The translations under genes were made by a program, and so were the position numbers. The notes under the pieces were generated by a model. The model worked only from the letters and a program-made list of their open reading frames with translations, was not told the DNA's origin and ran no database searches. DNA of 64,000 bases from Roseateles oligotrophus. Its GTDB lineage: Bacteria; Pseudomonadota; Gammaproteobacteria; Burkholderiales; Burkholderiaceae_C. The DNA lies in the NCBI RefSeq assembly GCF_025717515.1, contig NZ_JAJIRN010000001.1:248001-312000 (forward strand), in the 5' to 3' direction. Shown in pieces: positions 43,321 to 53,916 of the stretch. Each line of letters opens with the position of its first letter. The stretch's first letter is position 1.

Positions 43321-44895
43321 TTACTTGATATTGGTGAAGCGAGCTTCCGGCCGGTCATCCGAGCGGTGCACGGTTTCAACGTTGGCGCGCATCGCCCAGG
43401 GCCGCATCTGATGGTGCAGCGGGATGAAGAAGGACTCGTCCCGCACGCGCAGCAAGGCCTCGCGGATCAAGGCATTGCGCTTGGCCACATCAACCTCGGT
43501 CTTCATGCTGTCGATCAAATGATCGAGCTGCGCGTCGCTCAACTTTGAATAGTTGAAATTGCCATCGGCGCCGCTGGTGCGGGTGTGGGCCAGGCTTTGC
43601 AGGGTGAACTGTGCGTCGAAGGTGGCCACCCCCCAGCCCAGCATATAGAGCGGCGCCTCGAAGCGCTGGAAGGTCTGGCTGTGTTGCGAGAAGGGCAGGG
43701 CGGCCAGACGCGCCTTGATGCCGATCTTGGCCCACATCGCCACCACCGCCTGGCAGACCTCTTCGTCGTTGACATAGCGGTTGTTCGGGCAGTTCAGCGG
43801 CACCTCAAAGCCGCTCGCGTAGCCGGCCTCGGCTAACAGCTTCTTGGCCTTGTCGGTGTCTGCCTTGAGCGGCACATCGAGATCGGGCGTGTTGCCGTTG
43901 ACGCCGGGCGCCACCATGATGCCGGCGGGGATGGACAGGCCGCGCATGATGGTGCGCTTGATCGCCTCGCGGTCGATTGCCACGCTCATCGCCTCGCGAA
44001 CTCTTCTATCCTTGAAGGGGTTTTTGCCCTTGACGCTGGCCCCGGCCAACTCTTCGCTGCTCTGGTCCATCGCGAAGAAGATGGTGCGCACCTCGGGGCC
44101 TTCGACCACCTTGAGCTTGGCATCAAGCTTGAGCTTGGCCACATCTTGGGTTGGCAAGTCAGTCAGCATGTCCACGTCACCGGACAAGAGTGCCGCCACC
44201 CGGGTCGGGTCCGATTTGATCGGGGTGTAGACCACTTCGCTGATATTGCTGGCATTCTTTGCGTCCCACCAGTCTTTGTTGGCGACCATGGAGATCTTCT
44301 GGTCGGGCTGCCAGCCGGTGATCTTGTAGGCGCCGGTGCCCATCGCGTTGCGCGAGGCGTAGTTGTCTTCCTTGGCCTTGTAGTCCTGCACATTGCTGGT
44401 CTTGTTCTTCTCCGCCCAGGCCTTGCTCATGATGCGGAAGTCGATGATGCTGCGAAGCAAGATCGGGGTTGGAGCGCTCAAGATGAAATCGACGGTGTGC
44501 TCGTCGATTTTCTTGATCTCCTTGATGCCGGCCACATAGGTCTGCATCGTGCCCTGCGGCTGGCTGATACGCCCGAAGGTGAAGATCACATCGTCGGCGG
44601 TGAAGGGCGAGCCGTCATGAAACTTGACGCCCTTGCGCAAGTCAAAGCGAACCTGCGTTGGCGTGATGTAGGTCCATTTGGTCGCCAGCGCTGGCTCGAC
44701 CTGGTATTTGTCGCCATAACGGGTCAAGCCCTCGTAGGCATGCATCAGGATGGCGATGGTGGTCGTGTGATTCTGTGAATGCGGGTCCATCGTCAGAATG
44801 TCGTTCTGAGCGGCCCAGCGAAGTGGCGTGGCGTCGGCGCTGCCGATGGCCAGGCCCAATGTGATGATCGCAGCGGCGAGTTTTGTCTTGTACAT
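43321..44895 (-). CDS. ABC substrate-binding protein, family 5 (peptide type), copy 2
   Basis: 524-residue periplasmic binding protein of the DppA/OppA type. The signal peptide is about 1-22 (ends ADA), and mature PLRWAAQNDILTMDPHSQNH is a standard family start. It is closely similar over its whole length to the protein encoded upstream at 44980-46560; shared stretches include KITGWQPDQKISMVANKDWWD against KITSWQPDQKISMVANKDWWD. No permease or ATPase gene adjoins. The gene begins 31 bp past a terminator. The ligand is a peptide or similar solute, not determinable. Confidence 0.92.
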   Translation of the reverse strand: MYKTKLAAAIITLGLAIGSADATPLRWAAQNDILTMDPHSQNHTTTIAILMHAYEGLTRYGDKYQVEPALATKWTYITPTQVRFDLRKGVKFHDGSPFTADDVIFTFGRISQPQGTMQTYVAGIKEIKKIDEHTVDFILSAPTPILLRSIIDFRIMSKAWAEKNKTSNVQDYKAKEDNYASRNAMGTGAYKITGWQPDQKISMVANKDWWDAKNASNISEVVYTPIKSDPTRVAALLSGDVDMLTDLPTQDVAKLKLDAKLKVVEGPEVRTIFFAMDQSSEELAGASVKGKNPFKDRRVREAMSVAIDREAIKRTIMRGLSIPAGIMVAPGVNGNTPDLDVPLKADTDKAKKLLAEAGYASGFEVPLNCPNNRYVNDEEVCQAVVAMWAKIGIKARLAALPFSQHSQTFQRFEAPLYMLGWGVATFDAQFTLQSLAHTRTSGADGNFNYSKLSDAQLDHLIDSMKTEVDVAKRNALIREALLRVRDESFFIPLHHQMRPWAMRANVETVHRSDDRPEARFTNIK

Positions 44896-44925
44896 GAGGA
44901 ATCCATTCCACGAATGAATGAAAGC

Positions 44926-44956
44926 AAAAAAAGGAAACCACCGCGTGGGTGGTTTC
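44926..44956 (-). terminator. Rho-independent terminator between the two binding-protein genes
   Basis: On the minus strand a 9-bp stem (GAAACCACC / GGTGGTTTC) with a 5-base loop is followed by a seven-T tract (plus-strand A-run 44926-44932). It lies after the upstream binding-protein gene and 31 bp before the next one, so it would split their expression or pass only part of the transcription. Confidence 0.85.
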
Positions 44957-44979
44957 TCGAGGGGTGTTGAAGTTCCGGC

Positions 44980-46560
44980 TTACTTCAGCGTGGTGAAACG
45001 CGCCTGTGGCTTGTCATCCGCGCGGTGCAATGTCTCGACATTGCTGCGCATCGCCCAGGGGCGAACTTGATGGTGGATGGGGATGAACAGGAATTCATCG
45101 CGCACGCGCAAAAGGGCCTCGCGAATCAGCGCATTGCGCTTGGCGACATCGGTTTCGGTCTTCATCGCCTGCACCATGGCATCTACCTTGGCGTCGCTGA
45201 CGCGGGAGTAATTGCCCTTGCCATCAACGCCGGTCGTGCGACTGTGGATCACGTCTTGCAAGGTGTATTGAGCGTCAAAGGTGGTCACGCCCCAGCCGTA
45301 GAGGTAGAGCGGCGATTCCATTTTTTGCAGCAAGACCGAATGCTGAGACATCGGCAGCGCGCTCAGTTTGGCCTTGATGCCGATCTTGGCCCACATCGCC
45401 ACCACCGCCTGGCAGATTTCTTCGTCATTGACATAGCGGTCATTCGGGCAATTCAGCGGCACTTCGAAGCCGTCCGGGTAACCCGCCTCGGCCAGCAGTT
45501 TTCTGGCTCGATCAAGGTCAACCTTGGGCGCGACGTCGATATCGGGTGTGTTGCCGTTGACGCCGGGCGCCACCATGATGCCGGCCGGCATCGATAGGCC
45601 GCGCATCAGGCTGCGCTTGATCGCTTCGCGGTCGATGGCGCTGCTCATCGCCTCGCGCACGCGCTTGTCCTTGAACGGGTTCTTGCCCTTGACGCTGGCG
45701 CCGCGCAACTCATCGCTGCCCTCGTCCATGGCGAAGAAGATGGTTCGATTCTCGAGGCCGTCCAGCACCTTGAGCTTGGGGTCGGCCTTGAGTTTGGCCA
45801 CGTCCTGGGTCGGTAGATCGGTCAGCAGGTCCACATCACCGGAGAGCAAGGCCGCCACGCGCGTCGCGTCGCTCTTGATCGGCATATAGCTGATCTCGGT
45901 CACATTGCCCTTGTTTTGGTCCCACCAATCCTTGTTGGCGACCATGCTGATCTTCTGATCGGGCTGCCAACTGGTGATTTTGTAAGGGCCGGTTCCCATC
46001 GCATTGCGGGCGGCGTAGGTGTCTTCCTTGGCCTTGTAGTCCTGCGGATTGACCGATTTATTCTTCTCCGCCCAAGCCTTGCTCATGATGCGGAAGTCGG
46101 TCAAGTTGCGCAGCAGCACCGGGCTGGCGCCGTCCAGCATCAGATCGACGGTGAAATCGTCGACCTTCTTGATCTCCTTGATGCCGGCCACAAAGATCTG
46201 GTTATTCGCTTGCGGCTGCTTGATGCGCCCGAAGGAGAACACCACGTCATCGGCGGTGAAGGGCGTGCCGTCATGAAACTTCACGCCTCGGCGCAGCTCG
46301 AAACGAATTTGGGTCGGGCTGATGGCGGTCCATTTGGTCGCCAGCGCGGGTTCGGGCTGGAACTTTTCGTTGTAGCGCGTCAGGCCTTCATAGGCGTAAG
46401 CATTGATGCCATTGGTCGTGGCGTGATTCTGCGAATGCGGGTCCAGCGTCTGGATGTCGTTCTGGGCGGCCCAGCGCAGCGGCACGGCATGAGCCGTACC
46501 GGCGGCCAGTCCCAGCGTCATCGCCAAGATGGCGGCGGCACTGCGTTTGAATTTGTGCAT
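44980..46560 (-). CDS. ABC substrate-binding protein, family 5 (peptide type), copy 1
   Basis: 526-residue periplasmic binding protein with a signal peptide (about 1-25, ends TAHA) and the family start VPLRWAAQNDIQTLDPHSQNH. It is a tandem paralogue of the protein at 43321-44895. I set the start at the ATG at 46560, since AAGGA lies 7 bases upstream; an in-frame ATG 15 bp earlier would place this site inside the gene. No transporter membrane genes are nearby. High similarity between the copies suggests a duplication retained in this lineage. Confidence 0.92.
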   Translation of the reverse strand: MHKFKRSAAAILAMTLGLAAGTAHAVPLRWAAQNDIQTLDPHSQNHATTNGINAYAYEGLTRYNEKFQPEPALATKWTAISPTQIRFELRRGVKFHDGTPFTADDVVFSFGRIKQPQANNQIFVAGIKEIKKVDDFTVDLMLDGASPVLLRNLTDFRIMSKAWAEKNKSVNPQDYKAKEDTYAARNAMGTGPYKITSWQPDQKISMVANKDWWDQNKGNVTEISYMPIKSDATRVAALLSGDVDLLTDLPTQDVAKLKADPKLKVLDGLENRTIFFAMDEGSDELRGASVKGKNPFKDKRVREAMSSAIDREAIKRSLMRGLSMPAGIMVAPGVNGNTPDIDVAPKVDLDRARKLLAEAGYPDGFEVPLNCPNDRYVNDEEICQAVVAMWAKIGIKAKLSALPMSQHSVLLQKMESPLYLYGWGVTTFDAQYTLQDVIHSRTTGVDGKGNYSRVSDAKVDAMVQAMKTETDVAKRNALIREALLRVRDEFLFIPIHHQVRPWAMRSNVETLHRADDKPQARFTTLK

Positions 46561-46596
46561 CTTGATTTCCTTCAAATGGTCTGAACGAGCAGGATG

Positions 46597-46968
46597 CTAG
46601 CCGTCCGCGCCGGGCTCGGCTCTAGTGGCTTGCCCGGATTGGATTTGCAGACTTGAGTCACAGCCGATACCGGCCGCGATCCAGCGCGCGCTGATTCGAG
46701 TCAGCAGCTTGGACAAGCGGCCCGTCGCGGCGCCGCGCCAACCCAAGACCTGCAGCGGCGCGATCAACATGCCGCAGACATAACGCCGGTCTGGGTCTGA
46801 CCATAGCAAGGCGCAGCAGGAACCCTGCCGGCGCCGGCTGACCAGCATGCCGATCGGGCAGGGCTCGCTCAGGCAGCAAACGCCGCAGCCATTGCAGGGC
46901 TGGCCCTCGGCCGGTTTGGTCGGCGCGGCCGGGTGGATCTGGATGACTTGATCGTGCTTTGTGGGCAT
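46597..46968 (-). CDS. Small cysteine-cluster protein (YkgJ-like)
   Basis: 123 residues with a dense N-terminal cluster CNGCGVCCLSEPC (Cys25, 28, 31, 32, 37), then CC at 51-52 and further single cysteines. This resembles the zinc- or iron-sulfur-binding CxxCxxCC pattern of YkgJ-family proteins. The rest has no recognisable domain. No clear ribosome-binding site was seen before the ATG at 46968. It lies in line with the binding-protein genes and the upstream oxygenase gene on the same strand. Function unknown. Confidence 0.65.
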   Translation of the reverse strand: MPTKHDQVIQIHPAAPTKPAEGQPCNGCGVCCLSEPCPIGMLVSRRRQGSCCALLWSDPDRRYVCGMLIAPLQVLGWRGAATGRLSKLLTRISARWIAAGIGCDSSLQIQSGQATRAEPGADG

Positions 46969-47009
46969 GCGCGACTGTAGCGCTGCCTCGACCTTATGTT
47001 TGCCAAGGG

Positions 47010-47852
47010 TCAGGTCTTGACGCCGAGTTCTCTCAAGCGCTCTTGCAAATATTCATCCGCCGTGTAGCGATCCGACAGCACGACCTCGTTGCGCGGGTGC
47101 AAGAACAGCGGCAGCGAAATGCGGCTGCGCTTGGCCCCGTCACCGGTCGGGTTCACCACCCGGTGCTGGGTCGAGGGGTAATAGCCCTGTGACGCCTCTT
47201 GCAGCATGTCGCCGATATTGATGATCAGCATGCCGAAGTCGCAGGGCACATCGAACCAGGCACCGTCCCGCCCTTGCACTTGCAGGCCGGGCTCGTTGGC
47301 GGCCGGCAGAATCGTCAGCAGATTGATGTCGCCATGCGCGGCAGCCCGCAAGGCGCCGGCCGGCTCCTGCCCCGTCAGCGGCGGGTAGCGCAGCACGCGC
47401 AACAAGGTCAGCTTGCTGTCCTCGATCATGTGCGACAGAGGCTCGCGGTAATGCCGGGCAATCTGCGGCGGCGTGAAGCGTTCGACCCATGACAAGAGCT
47501 CTTGGGCCAAGCCATTGGCCTGCTCAAAGTAGGCCTGTGCTTCGGCCTGCAAGGCCGGCGGCACCCGGCCCCAGGGGTAGTAATGGAAATATTCCTTGAT
47601 GTCCCTCAGCGCCGCGCCCTTGGCCGTCTCGGAGATGGCCGTGGAGAAATAGCCGTCCTGCGTTTCTTTTGAAAAGGCGAACTGCTGCTTCTCATCGGAG
47701 TTGAAAAAGCTCAGCCAGTCGGCATAGATCTTTTCGACCCTTGCCTGCTCGATCGGGTGATTGACGAGTACGCCGAAGCCGGTCTCGTGCAGCGAGCGGG
47801 TGAATTGCTCGGCCGCGTCGGCGGCCCGGTAGTCAACAACCTGTACTTGCAT
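47010..47852 (-). CDS. Isopenicillin-N-synthase-like 2-oxoglutarate/Fe(II) oxygenase
   Basis: 280-residue non-haem iron oxygenase. The DIOX_N-type start (TRSLHETGFGVLVNHPI) and the 2OG-FeII core are visible: AAHGDINLLTIL (HxD ligands), TQHRVVNP (distal His) and RSRISLPLF (the Arg for the 2-oxoglutarate carboxylate). AGGAG lies 6 bases before the ATG at 47852. It is not near beta-lactam genes, so the substrate is unknown; many family members hydroxylate small metabolites. A perfect GCAAACGTTTGC palindrome lies 87 bp upstream and may link its control to the receptor at 47-3352. Confidence 0.9.
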   Translation of the reverse strand: MQVQVVDYRAADAAEQFTRSLHETGFGVLVNHPIEQARVEKIYADWLSFFNSDEKQQFAFSKETQDGYFSTAISETAKGAALRDIKEYFHYYPWGRVPPALQAEAQAYFEQANGLAQELLSWVERFTPPQIARHYREPLSHMIEDSKLTLLRVLRYPPLTGQEPAGALRAAAHGDINLLTILPAANEPGLQVQGRDGAWFDVPCDFGMLIINIGDMLQEASQGYYPSTQHRVVNPTGDGAKRSRISLPLFLHPRNEVVLSDRYTADEYLQERLRELGVKT

Positions 47853-47938
47853 GGGATCTCCTGTGTGTCCCGACGCCAGGCCATTCAATCGCGGGGTCTG
47901 GCGTGCGGGAGCAAGTCTAGGCCAAGCTCAGCGACTTC

Positions 47939-47950
47939 GCAAACGTTTGC
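47939..47950. promoter_or_regulatory. LacI-family operator-like palindrome
   Basis: GCAAACGTTTGC is a perfect 12-bp palindrome with a central CG, differing by one base from the core of the two sites at 3422-3438 and 3543-3559. It lies 87-98 bp upstream of the oxygenase start codon and about 280 bp before sucA. Confidence 0.55.
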
Positions 47951-48094
47951 ATGAATTTCTTGATGGGCCGTATGGAGCATGGGGCGCGAGCATCGGGCTT
48001 CAGGTTGCGAGACTTTGTACCGATAAGGCCGGGAGTCCAGGCGCTTGACTTTGCGCTGTCATCATCGGCAACGGTGATAAAGTCCGCCCCTTGA

Positions 48095-48228
48095 GACTTA
48101 TGGTCCTTCCCGTCCCCTTGGCTGGCAACAGCTTCGGTGGGTCGCAATCCGCCAACCGGTAGAGCCGTGCCGCGGAAGGTTTTTTTTAACCAGCCAGATT
48201 CCCGGAAGCCGGGTTAGAGGTGAGCGAG
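48095..48228 (+). ncRNA. Structured 5' leader of sucA (candidate sucA RNA motif)
   Basis: The leader shows several possible helices: GCTG-GCAA-CAGC with a GNRA loop (48121-48132), GGTGG/CCGCC (48136-48140 with 48149-48153), CGG-TAGAG-CCG, a long-range CCTTCC/GGAAGG pair (48105-48110 with 48174-48179) followed by eight T residues (48180-48187), and CCCGG-AAG-CCGGG (48201-48213) just before the ribosome-binding site GAGGTGAG. Rfam describes a sucA RNA in leaders of exactly this gene in Burkholderiales, thought to be a cis-regulatory element. Position and taxonomy fit; I could not align it to the model. Edges are approximate. Confidence 0.6.
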
Positions 48229-51087
48229 ATGATGCAGCAACACAGGTCCAATTCCTACCTGTTCGGGGGCAATGCGCCCTATGTAGAAGAGATGTACGAG
48301 GCTTACCTCGACAACCCGGCCTCGGTGTCCGACACCTGGCGCACCTATTTCGATGCGCTCCAGCATGTGCCCGCAGCGGATGGCAGCGATGCCCGCGATG
48401 TGGCTCATGCGCCGGTGATCGAATCCTTTGCTCAGCGTGCCAAGGCCAATGCCTTCGGCAACAAGGCCAGCGGCGCCGATCTGGCCGTGGCCCGCAAGCA
48501 GGTCCATGTGCAATCGCTGATCGCCGCCTACCGCAATGTCGGTTCGCGCTGGGCCGATCTGGACCCGCTGCAGCGCACCGAGCGCCCGCGCATCCCCGAG
48601 TTGGAGCCTTCGTTCTACGACCTGACCGAGTCCGATATGGACATCCCGTTCAGCGCCACGAACACCTATTTCTCGACCGCCGAGAACATGACGCTGCGTC
48701 AGATCGTGCAGGCTCTGCGTGAAACCTACTGCGGCAGCATCGGTGCCGAGTACATGCACACCACCGATCAGAACGAGAAGCGCTGGTGGCAAGAACGCCT
48801 GGAAGCGATCCGCTCCAAGCCCAGTTTCACGCCCGATCAGAAGAAGCACATCCTCGGCCGCCTGACCGCCGCCGAAGGACTGGAGCGTTACCTGCACACC
48901 AAGTACGTGGGCCAGAAGCGCTTCTCGCTCGAGGGCGGTGAAAGCTTCATCGCCGCGATGGACGAGTTGGTGCAAGGCGGCGGCGCGTCCGGCGTGCAAG
49001 AAATCGTCATCGGCATGGCCCACCGCGGCCGCCTCAATGTGCTGGTGAACACGCTGGGCAAGATGCCCAAGGACCTGTTCGACGAGTTCGAGCACAAGGC
49101 CCCCGAAGATCTGCCCGCCGGTGACGTCAAGTACCACCAAGGCTTCTCCAGCGATGTGACCAGCCGCGGCGGCCCTATCCATTTGACGCTGTCCTTCAAC
49201 CCTTCGCACCTGGAGATCGTCAACCCGGTCGTCGAGGGTTCGGTCAAGGCCCGCATGGACCGGCGCGGCGACAAGACTGGCGCGCAAGTGCTGCCGGTGC
49301 TGGTGCACGGTGATGCGGCTTTTGCCGGTCAGGGCGTGGTGATGGAGACGCTGGCGCTGGCGCAAACGCGCGGCTATTTCACCGGCGGCACCGTCCATCT
49401 GGTCATCAACAACCAGATCGGTTTCACCACCTCCGACCCGCGCGACAGCCGTTCGACCTTGTATTGCACCGACGTCGTCAAGATGATCGAGGCACCGGTC
49501 TTGCACGTGAATGCCGATGATCCGGAAGCCGTCGTGCTGTGCACGCAGCTGGCTTTGGAGTACCGTCAGCAGTTCAAGAAGGATGTCGTCGTCGACATCA
49601 TCTGCTACCGCAAGCTGGGCCATAACGAGCAAGATACACCGGCGCTGACCCAGCCGCTGATGTACAAGAAGATTGCTCAGCACCCCGGTACCCGTAAGCT
49701 CTACGGCGACAAGCTGATTGCCCAAGGCGTGCTGACCGCGAGCGGCCCGGACGATATGTTCAAGGCCTACCGCGCTGCGATGGACGAAGGCCGTCACACC
49801 ATCGACCCCGTGCTGACCAACTTCAAGAGCAAGTACGCGACCGATTGGTCACCGTACCTGGGCAAGAAGTGGACCGACAGCTGCGATACCGCGCTGCCGA
49901 CGGCCGAGTTCAAGCGCCTGGCCGAGCGCATCACCACGGTGCCGGATACCTTCAAGGTGCACTCCTTGGTCGAGAAGGTCTTGGCCGACCGCGCAGCGAT
50001 GGGCCGTGGCGAGATCAATGTCGACTGGGGCATGGGCGAGCACATGGCGTTCGCGTCGCTGGTAGCCAGTGGCTACCCGGTGCGTCTTTCGGGTGAGGAT
50101 TGTGGGCGCGGCACCTTTGTGCACCGCCATGCCGTCTTGCACGATCAGAACCGCGAGAAGTGGGATTCGGGCACCTATGTGCCGCTGCAAAACGTCGCCG
50201 AAGGTCAGGCGCCGTTTGTCGTCATCGACTCCTTGCTGTCCGAAGAAGCGGTGCTCGGCTTCGAGTACGGTTACGCCTCGGCCGACCCTGTCACCTTGAC
50301 GATCTGGGAAGCCCAGTTCGGCGACTTCGTCAACGGTGCTCAGGTCGTGATCGACCAGTTCATTGCCTCCGGTGAAGTCAAGTGGGGCCGCGCCAATGGC
50401 CTGACGCTGATGTTGCCGCACGGCTATGAAGGCCAAGGCCCCGAGCACAGCTCGGCGCGCCTGGAGCGCTTCATGCAATTGGCCGCCGACAACAATATGC
50501 AGGTGGTGCAGCCGACCTCCGCTTCGCAGATTTTCCACTTGCTGCGTCGCCAGCAACTGCGCATGTTCCGCAAGCCGCTGATCATCATGACGCCGAAGTC
50601 GCTGCTGCGTAACAAGGACGCGACCTCGCCGATCACCGAGTTCACCAAGGGCGAGTTCAAGACCGTCATCGGTGAGCGCGATACGACGATTGATGCGGCA
50701 AAGGTCAAGCGCGTGGTCGCTTGCTCGGGCAAGGTCTATTACGACCTGGTCAAGTCACGCGCCGAGCGCAAGGCCAGCGATGTGGCGCTGATCCGCGTCG
50801 AGCAGCTCTACCCCTTCCCGCACAAGGCCTTTGCCGCCGAGTTGAAGAAGTACCCGAACCTGGCCGAGATCGTCTGGTGCCAGGACGAGCCGCAGAATCA
50901 GGGTTCATGGTTCTTCGTTCAGCACTATGTGCACGAGAACATGTCTGAGGGCCAGAAGTTGGGCTACGCCGGCCGTCCGGCCTCGGCCTCGCCGGCCTGC
51001 GGTTATGCGCACCTGCATCAGGAGCAGCTGAAGTCGCTGCTGGATCAGGCCTTCGGCAAGCTCAAGGGCTTCATCCTCACCAAGTAA
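48229..51087 (+). CDS. sucA: 2-oxoglutarate dehydrogenase E1 component
   Basis: 952-residue thiamine-diphosphate enzyme that decarboxylates 2-oxoglutarate in the TCA cycle and passes the succinyl group to E2. The N-terminal E2-binding helix (SNSYLFGGNAPYVEEMYEAYL), the MAHRGRLNVLVN and GDAAFAGQGVV motifs and the C-terminal transketolase-like PHGYEGQGPEHSSARLERF are present. Residues in the active site look complete. I chose the ATG at 48229, 8 bases after GAGG; a GTG at 48220 lies inside the ribosome-binding site. First gene of sucA-sucB-lpd, behind a structured leader. Confidence 0.97.
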   Translation: MMQQHRSNSYLFGGNAPYVEEMYEAYLDNPASVSDTWRTYFDALQHVPAADGSDARDVAHAPVIESFAQRAKANAFGNKASGADLAVARKQVHVQSLIAAYRNVGSRWADLDPLQRTERPRIPELEPSFYDLTESDMDIPFSATNTYFSTAENMTLRQIVQALRETYCGSIGAEYMHTTDQNEKRWWQERLEAIRSKPSFTPDQKKHILGRLTAAEGLERYLHTKYVGQKRFSLEGGESFIAAMDELVQGGGASGVQEIVIGMAHRGRLNVLVNTLGKMPKDLFDEFEHKAPEDLPAGDVKYHQGFSSDVTSRGGPIHLTLSFNPSHLEIVNPVVEGSVKARMDRRGDKTGAQVLPVLVHGDAAFAGQGVVMETLALAQTRGYFTGGTVHLVINNQIGFTTSDPRDSRSTLYCTDVVKMIEAPVLHVNADDPEAVVLCTQLALEYRQQFKKDVVVDIICYRKLGHNEQDTPALTQPLMYKKIAQHPGTRKLYGDKLIAQGVLTASGPDDMFKAYRAAMDEGRHTIDPVLTNFKSKYATDWSPYLGKKWTDSCDTALPTAEFKRLAERITTVPDTFKVHSLVEKVLADRAAMGRGEINVDWGMGEHMAFASLVASGYPVRLSGEDCGRGTFVHRHAVLHDQNREKWDSGTYVPLQNVAEGQAPFVVIDSLLSEEAVLGFEYGYASADPVTLTIWEAQFGDFVNGAQVVIDQFIASGEVKWGRANGLTLMLPHGYEGQGPEHSSARLERFMQLAADNNMQVVQPTSASQIFHLLRRQQLRMFRKPLIIMTPKSLLRNKDATSPITEFTKGEFKTVIGERDTTIDAAKVKRVVACSGKVYYDLVKSRAERKASDVALIRVEQLYPFPHKAFAAELKKYPNLAEIVWCQDEPQNQGSWFFVQHYVHENMSEGQKLGYAGRPASASPACGYAHLHQEQLKSLLDQAFGKLKGFILTK

Positions 51088-51094
51088 GCAGCCC

Positions 51095-51116
51095 GGCGTC
51101 GCGTGTCCGCGACGCC
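51095..51116 (+). other. Intercistronic hairpin between sucA and sucB
   Basis: GGCGTCGCG-TGTC-CGCGACGCC is a perfect 9-bp GC-rich stem with a 4-base loop in the 69-bp gap, with no T-run. It likely stabilises or separates the sucA message from sucB rather than ending transcription. Confidence 0.55.
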
Positions 51117-51156
51117 GCTCGCTCAGCACCCCGAATACATTGAAAGTTAGCTCATC

Positions 51157-52413
<1,257 letters not shown>

Positions 52414-52429
52414 ATCGGAGACTAGATTC

Positions 52430-53851
<1,422 letters not shown>

Positions 53852-53875
53852 TTCGAGTTTGATGTGTTGACCGAG

Positions 53876-53901
53876 AAGGGGCGGCGGGTGTCGCCCCTTT
53901 T
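53876..53901 (+). terminator. Rho-independent terminator of the sucAB-lpd operon
   Basis: AAGGGGCG pairs with CGCCCCTT (8-bp stem, 8-base loop) and continues into TTTT, 24 bp after the lpd stop codon. The zapE ATG follows 15 bp later. Confidence 0.75.
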
Positions 53902-53916
53902 CATTGGAAATTAGGC

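Larger units (their letters stand above)
47853..48228. other. Divergent intergenic region: operator, promoters and sucA leader
   Basis: 376 bp between the oxygenase gene and the 2-oxoglutarate dehydrogenase gene. The left part (47853-47960) holds the LacI-type palindrome; the right part (about 48090-48228) is the structured leader. Between them I see no gene. Confidence 0.7.

Noticed and set aside
48214-49797. 527-codon minus-strand frame over sucA
   Set aside because: It is antisense to a highly conserved gene, and its composition is that of a frame shadow.
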